A stretch of 53,879 nt of DNA. Source: Alphaproteobacteria bacterium. GTDB lineage: Bacteria > Pseudomonadota > Alphaproteobacteria > UBA6615. Where the stretch lies: contig JAJFJA010000043.1 of assembly GCA_021774445.1 (NCBI GenBank), positions 1-53,879 on the forward strand. Direction: 5' to 3'. The notes under the pieces were generated by a model. That model had not been told where the DNA came from and did no database searches. It saw only the letters and a program-made list of their open reading frames with translations. This document shows, piece by piece, positions 44,471 through 52,389 of this stretch (its first letter is position 1; every line of letters begins with the position of its first letter). Made by a program: the position numbers and the translations under genes.

Positions 44471-44493
44471 TTATCGTCAATAAAAATCGATAA
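44471..44493. promoter_or_regulatory. AT-rich divergent control region with inverted repeat
   Basis: Between the divergent genes starting at 44423 and 44561 lies a markedly AT-rich stretch (about 44448-44520). It contains TTATCG (44471-44476) and CGATAA (44488-44493), an inverted pair with an 11-base spacer, and a related AAACGATTAA at about 44455. This is a good candidate regulator site and promoter region for the FAH-to-GntR operon. No consensus promoter could be fixed. Confidence 0.4.
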
Positions 44494-44560
44494 AATTATC
44501 ATGGAGATGTTATTTTTAGATATACAGGAGCCGCTTGAGTCACTTTAGATGGAGGATCGG

Positions 44561-44947
44561 ATGCCTAAATGGTCTGAATACAAGGAGGCTGCTCGAGCGC
44601 GAGGCAACCTAGCGCTCGAGGTCTATGTCGTCGAATCGACCCCTGCCGTGGAGCCGTCAGAGCTGCAGGCAACGTTGCCGGCGCATCTAGAATATCAAAA
44701 GAAAATGGAAAGCCTAGGCAAGTTGGCGTTCGCCGGCCCACTGTCCGATGAAACAGGCGCGGAGATGAACGGCACCGGCATGATTGTCTACCGTGCCGCC
44801 TCCCTCCTGGAAGCGACACGGATCGCCGACGCCGACCCGATGCATGCCGAGGGAAAACGGACTTACAAGATCCGCCGCTGGCTGATCAACGAAGGGTCGT
44901 TCAACCTGGCCGTCGCGTTGTCGGGCCAGTCGGTGGTGTTCTCGTAG
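44561..44947 (+). CDS. YCII/EthD-type small dimeric protein
   Basis: A 128-residue protein with a YCII-like alpha/beta barrel pattern: LPAHLEYQKKMESLGKLAFAGPLSDETG, MIVYRAASLLEATRIADADPMHAEGKRTYKIRRW. The His and Asp in LPAHLEY and DADPMH are the usual active-site residues. The ATG at 44561 follows GGAGGA; an earlier ATG at 44549 is upstream of that site. It faces away from the aromatic/malonate operon and shares its control region, so it may assist with an isomerase or dehalogenase-like step. Confidence 0.75.
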   Translation: MPKWSEYKEAARARGNLALEVYVVESTPAVEPSELQATLPAHLEYQKKMESLGKLAFAGPLSDETGAEMNGTGMIVYRAASLLEATRIADADPMHAEGKRTYKIRRWLINEGSFNLAVALSGQSVVFS

Positions 44948-45026
44948 GTGCGCCACGGTCCGGTCTCCGAAGGACCGCCAAACAGCGCGATGACCGAGCA
45001 ACGGGCGGTCGGCCCGCCGTTTGTCG

Positions 45027-45055
45027 TTGACAGGGGCTCTGTGCGCGCTTACCTA
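45027..45055 (+). promoter_or_regulatory. Candidate promoter for the thr leader
   Basis: A perfect TTGACA stands at 45027-45032. Seventeen bases on is TACCTA (45050-45055), a weak -10. A start of transcription 7 or so bases later would fall at or next to the leader ATG (45063), giving a leaderless message. This is how the trpL leader of Sinorhizobium is arranged. There is no Shine-Dalgarno before the leader ATG, which fits. Confidence 0.45.
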
Positions 45056-45062
45056 CCGCGCC

Positions 45063-45137
45063 ATGGCAAGAGCATGCGACCATATCACCACGACGACGAC
45101 CCGCTGCGGCGGGCCCGTGGGTGGTTGCGTGACATAA
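45063..45137 (+). CDS. Threonine-rich attenuator leader peptide
   Basis: A 24-codon ORF: MARACDHI, then five threonine codons in a row (ACC ACG ACG ACG ACC, 45087-45101), then RCGGPVGGCVT and a TAA at 45135-45137. Such a codon run upstream of a terminator and a threonyl-tRNA synthetase gene is the signature of ribosome-mediated attenuation, as in thrL or trpL leaders. When charged tRNA-Thr is scarce the ribosome should stall here and leave the downstream RNA free to form the antiterminator. The peptide itself need have no function. Confidence 0.85.
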   Translation: MARACDHITTTTTRCGGPVGGCVT

Positions 45138-45171
45138 GCTTCGCAATATTGACCAGCCCAAGGCCCCGCCG
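45100..45171 (+). promoter_or_regulatory. Competing hairpins of the thr attenuator (1:2 and 2:3)
   Basis: Segment 1, CCCGC (45100-45104, at the last Thr codon and the next), pairs perfectly with segment 2, GCGGG (45109-45113). Segment 2 with its flank, CGGCGGG (45107-45113), is also a perfect 7-base complement of CCCGCCG (45165-45171), which is part of the terminator stem. A ribosome stalled on the Thr codons would cover segment 1, so segment 2 would pair downstream and disarm the terminator. Free translation to the stop would let 1:2 form, leaving the terminator intact. Confidence 0.75.
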
Positions 45172-45197
45172 GCATCGGACGGGGCTTTTGCTTTTTT
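45160..45197 (+). terminator. Rho-independent attenuator terminator
   Basis: GCCCCG (45163-45168) pairs with CGGGGC (45180-45185); inside, CCG (45169-45171) pairs with CGG (45176-45178), with one bulged A. The stem is followed by TTTTGCTTTTTT (45186-45197). It lies 22 bases after the leader stop codon and 41 bases before the synthetase start, so it would stop transcription before the gene unless disarmed. Confidence 0.88.
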
Positions 45198-45201
45198 CGG
45201 C

Positions 45202-45231
45202 CTCCGTCTACCCGCCGGGCTGCGCACGGAG
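45202..45231 (+). promoter_or_regulatory. Possible hairpin hiding the synthetase ribosome site
   Basis: CTCCGT (45202-45207) is a perfect complement of ACGGAG (45226-45231), which contains the Shine-Dalgarno of the gene starting at 45238. An 18-base GC-rich loop separates them. This could add translational control below the attenuator. It may also be a chance pairing in GC-rich DNA. Confidence 0.35.
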
Positions 45232-45237
45232 ACCGAA

Positions 45238-46425
45238 ATGGAAGAGAATGATCACAGACTAATCGCCAGTCGAATGGACCTGTTCCACCATCAGGAAGAA
45301 GGTCCGGGTATGGCGTTCTGGCACCCACGCGGCTTTGCCGTGTATCGGGTGATCGAGGACTATATTCGTCGAAAGATGAAAAAGGCGGGTTTCCGCGAGA
45401 TTAGGACACCCCAGTTGCTCGCGCGCTCGCTTTGGGAACGAAGCGGACATTGGGACAAGTTCGGCGATAATATATTCGCGTTTGGCGATGGCGATCAGGT
45501 CTTTGCCCTAAAGCCGATGAGCTGCCCGGCGCATGTGCAAATCTTCAACAAAGGCGTGCGGTCGTTCCGCGACCTGCCAATCCGGCTGTGCGAATTCGGT
45601 GCCTGTCATCGCAACGAGCCATCGGGGGCGCTGCACGGATTGCTGCGGACGCGTGCCTTCGTGCAGGACGACGCCCATATCTTCTGTAGCGAAGACCATG
45701 TCGAAGCGGAGGTCGCTAACTTCTGCGCCCTTCTAGGCGCGGTTTACGCAGATTTCGGCTTCAGCGATGTTCGGGTCGCGTTTTCGACCCGCCCTGATGT
45801 TCGTGCCGGTGCGGACGCAACCTGGGACCAGGCGGAGGCGGCGCTTTCGGCAGCAGCCCGCTCGGCCGGCGTGGACTATCAGCACGACCCCGGGGAAGGC
45901 GCCTTTTACGGCCCGAAACTAGATTTCTTCCTGCGGGACAACAAGGGTCGCGAATGGCAATGCGGGACGATCCAGCTTGATTTCGTGCTGCCGGACCGGT
46001 TGGATGCCCACTACACCGACACAGCCGGCGAGACTGTCCGGCCGGCAATGATCCACCACGCGATCCTCGGCAGCGTTGAGCGGTTCGTCGGTATTTTGCT
46101 GGAGCATCATGACGGCAACCTGCCGCTATGGCTGGCGCCCGATCAGATCGTCGTCGCCGCCATCAGCGACAGACAGGCGGCCTATGCCCTGGATGTCGCC
46201 GATAAGTTGGAGCGCGAGGGCTTCCGTGTGGCCACCGACAACCGGTCGGAGCGCCTGTCAAAGAAGATCGTCGACGCGCGGAACGGGGGCATCCCCGTCG
46301 TCATGGTAGTCGGGGACCGCGAGGCCGGAGACGGCACGGTTTCGATGCGACGCCGTGACGGTACGCAACAGGTTGTCGACGCAAAAACCGCGGCGGCGCA
46401 GCTAAGAGAGGAAGCGTTCCGGTGA
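45238..46425 (+). CDS. Short threonyl-tRNA synthetase paralogue without editing domain
   Basis: A 395-residue class II synthetase. The catalytic core spans about 10-295: zinc ligands Cys96 (KPMSCPAH), His147 (QDDAHIFC) and His273 (MIHHAILGS), motif 2 around Arg125 (ACHRNEPSGALHGL) and motif 3 Arg282 (SVERF). The anticodon-binding domain (about 298-390) is complete: WLAPDQIVVAAISD, SKKIVDARNGGIPVVMVVG. Bacterial ThrRS is about 640 residues; the N-terminal TGS and editing domains are absent here. GGAG 6 bases upstream fits the ATG. The threonine leader just upstream implies it is induced when charged tRNA-Thr falls. I infer a stress or resistance paralogue; a full-length ThrRS is presumably elsewhere. 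Confidence 0.9.
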   Translation: MEENDHRLIASRMDLFHHQEEGPGMAFWHPRGFAVYRVIEDYIRRKMKKAGFREIRTPQLLARSLWERSGHWDKFGDNIFAFGDGDQVFALKPMSCPAHVQIFNKGVRSFRDLPIRLCEFGACHRNEPSGALHGLLRTRAFVQDDAHIFCSEDHVEAEVANFCALLGAVYADFGFSDVRVAFSTRPDVRAGADATWDQAEAALSAAARSAGVDYQHDPGEGAFYGPKLDFFLRDNKGREWQCGTIQLDFVLPDRLDAHYTDTAGETVRPAMIHHAILGSVERFVGILLEHHDGNLPLWLAPDQIVVAAISDRQAAYALDVADKLEREGFRVATDNRSERLSKKIVDARNGGIPVVMVVGDREAGDGTVSMRRRDGTQQVVDAKTAAAQLREEAFR

Positions 46426-46517
46426 AACACCCGCGAGCCGATCATCACGGCGCGACGGTCAGAAGCGGTTCGGAGCTCACGTGGTTTCTTGCGCTAATGC
46501 CCCGCCCACAAACGGTT

Positions 46518-46553
46518 GACCGCCTGTCTCGCGCTACAGCGAGACAGGCGGTC
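46518..46553. terminator. 15-bp perfect hairpin, bidirectional terminator
   Basis: GACCGCCTGTCTCGC (46518-46532) and GCGAGACAGGCGGTC (46539-46553) are perfect complements around the loop GCTACA. It lies between the convergent ThrRS-like and chemoreceptor genes. Only a short T-rich stretch (GGTCTTATT) follows on the plus strand, so it may act with help from other factors. Confidence 0.75.
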
Positions 46554-46585
46554 GGTCTTATTCAGCGTGGCGCTGGGTGTCGGGT

Positions 46586-48076
46586 TTAGGTGGCACCCAG
46601 ATTCTTGAGGAACTCGGCGACATTGCCGCGAAGCGTCTCCGCCTGGGTCGCCAACTCACCGGAAGCTTCCAAGACAGCACTGGCAGAATCGCCCGCCTGT
46701 GCGGATGCCTCGGACACTGAGTTGATACTGTTCGCGACTTCCTGGGTCGCCGCGCCCTGCTCCTCAACAGCCGATGCAATGGCCGCGGAAACCGACCCGA
46801 TCTCCTCAATGGACTTGGTGATCAGGGCGTTGGCGTCGACCGCAGAACTGGTGGCGCGCTGAACTTGCGCGATCTGCCGGCCAATCTCTTCAGTCGCCTT
46901 GGCGGTTTGGCTCGCCAAAGTCTTGACCTCAGACGCGACCACGGCAAAGCCCTTGCCAGCGTCGCCAGCCCGCGCCGCCTCAATGGTGGCGTTGAGGGCC
47001 AGCAGGTTGGTCTGATCGGCAATGTCAGAGATCATACTGACGACCGCGCCGATGTTGTCGGCGACCTCGGCGAGACCATTGATGGCTTCGGACGAATTCC
47101 CAGCGGCCTCGGTGGCGGCATTCGCAACCTCCGACGACTGCGCGACTTGACGCGAAATCTCTGCGATGGAGCTGCTGAGTTCCTCGGATGCAGAGGCAAC
47201 CGTGGCGGCCTGCTCGTTCGAAATTTTCGCCGTCTCGGTCATTGAATTGGCGCTTGCCTGCATCTCCGTCGCCGCAGCCGATACGCTGCTGACCACGGAT
47301 GAGACATTTTCGGCCATGTTGATGTTCTCGGTAACGACGGACCAAGACAGCATGGGACCGATGTAGGATCCATCGGAGTCCATCAGGGCCGACACGGATA
47401 GGTCGAGCCGCTCTTCACCGAGCTGGATCAGGGCTTTGTGCGGCAGGTTCCTCGCGTCGGACAGGATGCCCCGCTGATGGGCCGGGTTTTTATGGAAGAT
47501 GTCAATGCACTGCCCCTTCAGCTGATCGGCCTTCACGGGAAGCAGGTGCTCGATCGTCCTTAAGGTCTTCAGGCTGGTATCGTTCAGATATGTAATCTCA
47601 AACGTGTCCTTATCCGCCAGCATGACATTGATCGGCATTTTGTCGATCAATTGAAGCAGCTTGGCGGTTTCGGCCTCCTGCTTGACTTCTTCAGTGCAGA
47701 CCCGCCAAGTCACCATCGGCGCAATATAGCGACCGCCGTCGTCCCGTATTGCGGTTACGGTAAGATCCAGCCACTCACCGCCAATGCTGAACTTCGTGTG
47801 ATGCGGTAAGTTGCTGGGGTCGGCCAGGAGCTGACGCTGGTGAGCCGGATTTTTGTGGAAAATGTCGATGCATTGGCCCAGCAACTGATCCGCCTTCACC
47901 GGCAGGACGTGCTCGATCGTCTTGAGCGCCGCCACCGACGACTTGTTGAGGTAGTCAATACTGAAAGTCTCAAGGTCGCAGGTCATGACGCTGATGGGCA
48001 TGTCTTCGACCATCCGCGCAAACTGCGATACCTTGGCCGACCGTTGCGGCCGATTCTTCTTTAGTGCCAGGGCCAT
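46586..48076 (-). CDS. Soluble methyl-accepting chemotaxis protein with two PAS domains
   Basis: A 496-residue chemoreceptor without membrane segments or signal peptide. Two PAS-like repeats occupy about 20-130 and 137-250 and share [23 protein letters not shown] and PMxxW almost word for word. The coiled-coil signalling part (about 260-490) holds the hairpin tip [31 protein letters not shown]. The conserved His residues in the PAS repeats (FHKNPAHQR) might bind heme or another cofactor, which would make it an intracellular redox or gas sensor. ATG 48076 is chosen because the earlier frame is not PAS-like. Confidence 0.88.
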   Translation of the reverse strand: MALALKKNRPQRSAKVSQFARMVEDMPISVMTCDLETFSIDYLNKSSVAALKTIEHVLPVKADQLLGQCIDIFHKNPAHQRQLLADPSNLPHHTKFSIGGEWLDLTVTAIRDDGGRYIAPMVTWRVCTEEVKQEAETAKLLQLIDKMPINVMLADKDTFEITYLNDTSLKTLRTIEHLLPVKADQLKGQCIDIFHKNPAHQRGILSDARNLPHKALIQLGEERLDLSVSALMDSDGSYIGPMLSWSVVTENINMAENVSSVVSSVSAAATEMQASANSMTETAKISNEQAATVASASEELSSSIAEISRQVAQSSEVANAATEAAGNSSEAINGLAEVADNIGAVVSMISDIADQTNLLALNATIEAARAGDAGKGFAVVASEVKTLASQTAKATEEIGRQIAQVQRATSSAVDANALITKSIEEIGSVSAAIASAVEEQGAATQEVANSINSVSEASAQAGDSASAVLEASGELATQAETLRGNVAEFLKNLGAT

Positions 48077-48368
48077 TTTAGTGCATCTCCGGTTGCTTAC
48101 TCTCTCGCCTACACAACCTAAATCGGCGAAATCGGTTAAGTTTTGACTAATTAGAACAATTAAAAACACGTCAAATGCTCAGCAAATCTCCCGCCTCGGC
48201 CCCGGCCGCGCTGGGCACGGTTGCGATAGGGGGTGTCGCCGCCGGCGGTGGGCCGGCGCAGGCTTTCGCCATGCTCCCTACCGTGCAGACCTGGACGGTC
48301 GTGGCGGCGGCACGGCACAATCGGGCGCTTGGCACGCCGAGTTTCTAGGACAAAGTGACGGATACCGC
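48077..48368. other. Intergenic gap, no recognised gene
   Basis: This 292-base gap lies between glpD and the chemoreceptor gene. It contains a 57-codon plus-strand frame (48175-48348; LGTVAIGGVAAGGGPAQAF ... HNRALGTPSF) that reads smoothly but has no clear ribosome site and is not recognised; it could be a gene remnant. The part near 48125-48170 is AT-rich and probably holds the chemoreceptor promoter. Confidence 0.3.
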
Positions 48369-49922
48369 CTAGACGTTGGGGCCGGCGCTGGCTGTCCGCG
48401 CGTCTGCCCCGGGGCTGGCCCGACGAGCCCTTATCCAGTGGTCCAGGTTTTCGATCTGCTCGGCGCTCATGCGAATTCCGAGTTTGCTGCGCCGCCACAA
48501 AACGTCATCGGCCGAACGGGCCCATTCATGGGTCATCAGGTAGTCGACCTCGCGGCCGGTGAGCCCACAGCCAAAGTCCTGGCCGAGGTCGGCATTGCTG
48601 CAGGCGTCGTCGAGCATGTCGGACAACTTTGTACCGTAGGCACGCGTCATCCGCAGGGATCTTGCGTCGCCGAGAAACGGATATTTGGTGCGGACGTCCA
48701 GCAGCAGCCGATCGAATCCTTCAACGGGAAAGTCGCCGCCAGGAAGATGGGCTGATTTGGTCCATGAGGGCCGCCGCTCGCCGAGCGCCTGCTCGATCAA
48801 TTCGAGCATCGCCTCGGCAAGACGACGATAGGTGGTGATCTTGCCGCCAAAGATATTCAGCACCGGGGCGGCGTCGCCTTCACCGTCGCGGCGCAGCACG
48901 TAATCCCGGGTGGCTTCCTGAGCCGTTGACGCGCCATCGTCATAAAGCGGGCGGACGCCGGAATAAGTCCAGACAACCTCCTCCTGACGAATGGGCCTGC
49001 TGAAATACTCCCCGGCAGCGCGGCAAAGGTAGTCGATTTCTCCAGGCGTAATCGCGACCGCGCCGGGATCACCACGATAGTCCTGATCAGTCGTCCCGAT
49101 TAGGGTGAAATCCTGCTCATAAGGTATTGCAAATATTATGCGATTGTCGGCGTTCTGAAAAATGTAACAGCGGTCATGCTGGAATAGCTTCGGCACCACG
49201 ATGTGACTGCCTTGGACGAGACGGACATTCTTGGCGGCGTTGCTTCCCAAGGACGCGCCAAGCACTTCGTCCACCCACGGTCCGGACGCGTTGACAATAA
49301 GCCGGGCCGTCACCGACTGCTCCGCACCCGTCAGGTCGTCATGCAACGTGATCCGCCAGACGCCCGCCTCGCGGCGGGCCCGGGTACATTTGGTGCGGGT
49401 CTTGATGACGGCGCCACGATCCGCGGCGTCGCGGGCATTGAGCACGACGAGCCGGGCGTCATCGACCCAGCAGTCGGAATATTCGAACCCGCGGCTGAAT
49501 AGCGGCTTAAGTGGTTTCCCCAGGTCATCATGGACCAGGTCGAGGGTGCGCGTGGCGGGCAATTTCTTTCGACCGCCGATATGATCGTAGAGAAATAGAC
49601 CCAATCTCAGCAACCATGCCGGCCGGAGTGCCTTGTGATGCGGCAGGACGAAGCGTAGCGGCCGGATAATGTGCGGGGCGCTCGCCCACAGAACCTCTCG
49701 TTCGGCAAGCGCTTCGCGCACCAAGCGAAATTCGTAATACTCCAAGTAGCGCAGGCCGCCGTGAATGAGCTTGGTCGACCATGACGAGGTGCCGCTGGCC
49801 AAGTCGTTCATTTCACACAGCGCGACGGAATACCCGCGTCCTGCGGCGTCACGTGCGACGCCACAACCATTGATCCCTCCGCCAATGACGAACACGTCAA
49901 AATCAGCCGGCGGCACGCCCAT
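48369..49922 (-). CDS. glpD: Aerobic glycerol-3-phosphate dehydrogenase
   Basis: A 517-residue FAD enzyme of the GlpD family. FVIGGGINGCGVARDAAGRGYSVALCE is the dinucleotide-binding motif; SGTSSWSTKLIHGGLRYLEYYEFRLVREAL is the GlpD signature. The FAD-linked domain runs to about 360 and a C-terminal helical DAO_C domain follows. It oxidises glycerol-3-phosphate to dihydroxyacetone phosphate and feeds electrons to quinone at the membrane. A DeoR-type regulator lies just upstream on the same strand, and CGAAA repeats in the gap suggest its operator. Confidence 0.94.
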   Translation of the reverse strand: MGVPPADFDVFVIGGGINGCGVARDAAGRGYSVALCEMNDLASGTSSWSTKLIHGGLRYLEYYEFRLVREALAEREVLWASAPHIIRPLRFVLPHHKALRPAWLLRLGLFLYDHIGGRKKLPATRTLDLVHDDLGKPLKPLFSRGFEYSDCWVDDARLVVLNARDAADRGAVIKTRTKCTRARREAGVWRITLHDDLTGAEQSVTARLIVNASGPWVDEVLGASLGSNAAKNVRLVQGSHIVVPKLFQHDRCYIFQNADNRIIFAIPYEQDFTLIGTTDQDYRGDPGAVAITPGEIDYLCRAAGEYFSRPIRQEEVVWTYSGVRPLYDDGASTAQEATRDYVLRRDGEGDAAPVLNIFGGKITTYRRLAEAMLELIEQALGERRPSWTKSAHLPGGDFPVEGFDRLLLDVRTKYPFLGDARSLRMTRAYGTKLSDMLDDACSNADLGQDFGCGLTGREVDYLMTHEWARSADDVLWRRSKLGIRMSAEQIENLDHWIRARRASPGADARTASAGPNV

Positions 49923-49955
49923 TCTCCTAGAGAAGCTCTATTTCATAATAAGCTG

Positions 49956-49985
49956 AAACGAAAAAAATCGAAAGTCAATCGAATA
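49956..49985 (-). promoter_or_regulatory. Phased CGAAA repeats, candidate GlpR operator
   Basis: CGAAA occurs at 49959-49963 and 49969-49973, and CGAA at 49980-49983; starts are 10 and 11 bases apart, one helical turn. On the minus strand these are TTTCG repeats, a motif common in DeoR-family operators. The array lies 37-60 bases before the glpD start codon, in the 79-base gap after the regulator gene. Confidence 0.5.
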
Positions 49986-50001
49986 GGGCGAGCGGGAGGG
50001 A

Positions 50002-50793
50002 CTAACCCTCGGAGCCTTCGGGCCCCTCAATATTTCTGTCGGTCTCGATCAGCCGTACATCGAAACCTTGCGCGAGCTTGCGAAAATTGTCGTTTGGACA
50101 GTGATCGGTCACGAATGTATGAATCTGAGAAATATGGCCGATCCGGACCGGTGCGGTGCGGTCATGCTTGGTGGCGTCGGCAACCAGAATGACGTGGCGA
50201 GCATTCGACAAAATCGCCTGCGAGACGCGTACTTCACGAAAATCGAAATCCAACAGACCGCCGTCGTTATCGACGGCAGAGACGCCGATGACGGCAAAAT
50301 CCACTTTAAACTGGTTGATGAAATCGACTGCGGCCTCGCCGACAATGCCGCCATCGCCAGAGCGCACAAGGCCACCGGCAATAATCACCTGGTTCGCCTG
50401 GTAAGGGCGCATAAGGTTCGCGACATTGATGTTGTTGGTGATGATCACGAGGCCACTGTGCTGGAGCAAGGCCTGGGCCACAGCCTCCGTCGTGGTGCCG
50501 ATGTTGACGATCAGCGACGCGTTGTCCGGAATGAGGTTGGCAGCAGCTTGGGCAATTTCGCCCTTCTCGCGACTGGCGATCATGCGGCGCGCATCATAAT
50601 GTACATTTTCGACGCTGGAGGAGAGTACGGCGCCGCCGTGAACACGGGTCAGAAAGCGCTTGCCACACAGTTCATTGAGGTCTTTGCGGATGGTCTGTGG
50701 GGTCACGTCGAACGTGCTGGCAAGATCCTCTACCAGAACCTTTCCGGCTCTTTTCGCGAGATCTAGGATCTCCTGCTGGCGCGCGATAATCAT
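50002..50793 (-). CDS. glpR: DeoR family regulator, GlpR-like
   Basis: A 263-residue DeoR/GlpR repressor. The N-terminal helix-turn-helix reads RQQEILDLAKRAGKVLVEDLASTFDVTPQTIRKDLNELCGKRFLTRVHGGAV. The effector domain has IVNIGTTTEAVAQAL, VIIAGGLVRSGDGGIVG and FAVIGVSAVDNDGGLLDFDFREV, the sugar-phosphate-binding pattern. The ATG at 50793 is chosen over the frame open to 50850 because typical DeoR proteins begin a few residues before RQQEIL. Sitting just upstream of glpD, it most likely responds to glycerol-3-phosphate. Confidence 0.88.
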   Translation of the reverse strand: MIIARQQEILDLAKRAGKVLVEDLASTFDVTPQTIRKDLNELCGKRFLTRVHGGAVLSSSVENVHYDARRMIASREKGEIAQAAANLIPDNASLIVNIGTTTEAVAQALLQHSGLVIITNNINVANLMRPYQANQVIIAGGLVRSGDGGIVGEAAVDFINQFKVDFAVIGVSAVDNDGGLLDFDFREVRVSQAILSNARHVILVADATKHDRTAPVRIGHISQIHTFVTDHCPNDNFRKLAQGFDVRLIETDRNIEGPEGSEG

Positions 50794-50882
50794 AAAATTG
50801 CTTTCGGTTTCTGCCCGTTGACCATAAACGAAAGCCCATACCCGATACAATCCAATGAATTTGTCCCTACTAGTTTCTTAAG

Positions 50883-52118
50883 GTGCCGGCAAATGCCCCG
50901 GAAAAACACAAGGTGACCGTCAGAACGGTCAGCCGGCTTGAAGCCCGCCGGATCGCACTGTCGGCCCAGGGGTTTGGCAAGCCGCGCGGGAAGCTTGAGC
51001 CCGGTTGGCGGCAGATTCGACAGACGATCCGGCGCATGGGCCTGCTGCAGATCGACTCCGTGAACGTGTTCGCGCGGTCACATTACATGCCGGTGTATTC
51101 GCGGCTGGGCGGTTACGACCGTGCCGTACTAGATGACAGGGCCTTTGACGCGAAGCGGCGGCGGCTGTTCGAATATTGGGCCCATGAGGCTTCGCTGCTG
51201 CCGTTCGATATGCAGCCGCTGCTGCGCTGGCGCATGGCCCAGGCGGCGCGGGGTGCGGGGATCTACAAGAGCTATTTGCCATTCGCCAAGGAACGCCGCG
51301 ATTTCATCGAAGCGACGTTGCACGAAATCACCGAGGAAGGCCCCCTCACCGCGCGTCAACTCAGAGACTGTGGCGAACGCCGCGGGCCCTGGTGGGGACG
51401 GCGAGACGGTAAAATGGCGCTTGAGTATTTGTTCTGGTGTGGCCGGGTTACAACCGCCGCGCGGCGCGGATTCGAGCGTGTATATGACCTCACGGAGCGG
51501 GTGTTGCCGGCCGATATTCTTGCACAGCCCACACCGGCGGAACGAGACGCCCAAAAGGCGCTGATCCTTGCGGCCGCGGAGGCTCATGGCATCGCAACAG
51601 CCTCCGATCTGCGGGATTATTTCCGGTTGCCCGCCAGTTGCATCCGACCGTGCATCGAAGAACTCGTGGAAGACGGAGACCTGCTGGAGTGCCAGGTCGA
51701 GGGCTGGCGGCACGTCGGTTTGCTACATCGCAAGGCGCGGGTTCGGCGGATTGCCGGGGCGACGCTGCTGACGCCATTCGACCCGCTGATCTGGGAGCGC
51801 TCGCGCACCGAGCGGCTGTTCGACTTTCACTACCGCATCGAGATCTATACACCGGCCGCGAAGCGGCGGTTTGGCTACTACGTCCTGCCGTTCCTGCTGG
51901 ATGAGGACATGGTGGCACGGGTCGACCTTAAGGCCGACCGCCAAGCCGGGATCCTCCGCGTGCTATCGAGCCACGGCGAAGCAGGGATCGACGGAGACCG
52001 CGTCGCCGGCCGGTTGATGGACGAACTGCGCCGCCTCACCGACTGGCTGGGGCTCGAGCAAACAAAGATCCACAAGAGGGGCGATTTGGCCGCCGCTCTG
52101 CAGCGCCAAAGCCGTTAA
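50883..52118 (+). CDS. AlkX/YcaQ-type DNA glycosylase (HTH_42 family)
   Basis: A 411-residue protein of the AlkZ/YcaQ family. MGLLQIDSVNVFARSHYMPVYSRLG contains the QxD catalytic motif of the AlkX/YcaQ branch (Gln-Ile-Asp). EYWAHEASLLP and the tandem winged-helix segments (TARQLRDCG, EYLFWCGRV) follow, then a beta-barrel end with TPFDPLIWERSRTERLFDFHYRIEIYTP. Family members excise bulky alkyl adducts and open interstrand crosslinks. The start at GTG 50883 is uncertain; GTG 50913 (VTVRTVSRLEARR) is an alternative. The gene stands alone and diverges from glpR. Confidence 0.88.
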   Translation: MPANAPEKHKVTVRTVSRLEARRIALSAQGFGKPRGKLEPGWRQIRQTIRRMGLLQIDSVNVFARSHYMPVYSRLGGYDRAVLDDRAFDAKRRRLFEYWAHEASLLPFDMQPLLRWRMAQAARGAGIYKSYLPFAKERRDFIEATLHEITEEGPLTARQLRDCGERRGPWWGRRDGKMALEYLFWCGRVTTAARRGFERVYDLTERVLPADILAQPTPAERDAQKALILAAAEAHGIATASDLRDYFRLPASCIRPCIEELVEDGDLLECQVEGWRHVGLLHRKARVRRIAGATLLTPFDPLIWERSRTERLFDFHYRIEIYTPAAKRRFGYYVLPFLLDEDMVARVDLKADRQAGILRVLSSHGEAGIDGDRVAGRLMDELRRLTDWLGLEQTKIHKRGDLAAALQRQSR

Positions 52119-52324
52119 GGCTCTTTCGCGGGGGGGTCGCCGCGGTATTGGCCGGAGAGGAAGAAGCTCCAAACCGCGTAACACGACGCAAAAAGGGCGA
52201 GCCAGAACCAAAAACCCTGCTCGTCATTGATCACGATCTCAAAGGCCAGCCAGCCAATGCAGATCGCCGTCGTTATGACCCGTCTGCTCAGCGGGTAGAA
52301 CCAGGGGTGGGGTTTCGTGCTCAT
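52115..52324 (-). CDS. Small inner-membrane protein
   Basis: A 69-residue protein with two likely membrane helices (ITTAICIGWLAFEIVI and FWFWLALFASCYAVWSFFL), a basic N-terminal side and a polar tail. GGAG about 8 bases before the ATG supports it. It overlaps the glycosylase stop by 4 bases, convergent. No family is recognised with certainty; the length and layout fit small DUF-type membrane proteins. Confidence 0.7.
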   Translation of the reverse strand: MSTKPHPWFYPLSRRVITTAICIGWLAFEIVINDEQGFWFWLALFASCYAVWSFFLSGQYRGDPPAKEP

Positions 52325-52389
52325 GATTCAGGCTCCATACCGTCATGTTATCATGACTGAGTTCGTTTTCAGTGAAATTGACGGTGGCA

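Noticed and set aside
44948..45237. T-box riboswitch upstream of the ThrRS-like gene
   Set aside because: No T-box motif or specifier stem is visible, the DNA looks proteobacterial, and the leader ORF with Thr codons plus competing hairpins explains the terminator fully.
48160..48498. Minus-strand 112-residue ORF after glpD
   Set aside because: Composition is arginine-rich and low in hydrophobic residues, and it overlaps the end of glpD in another frame.
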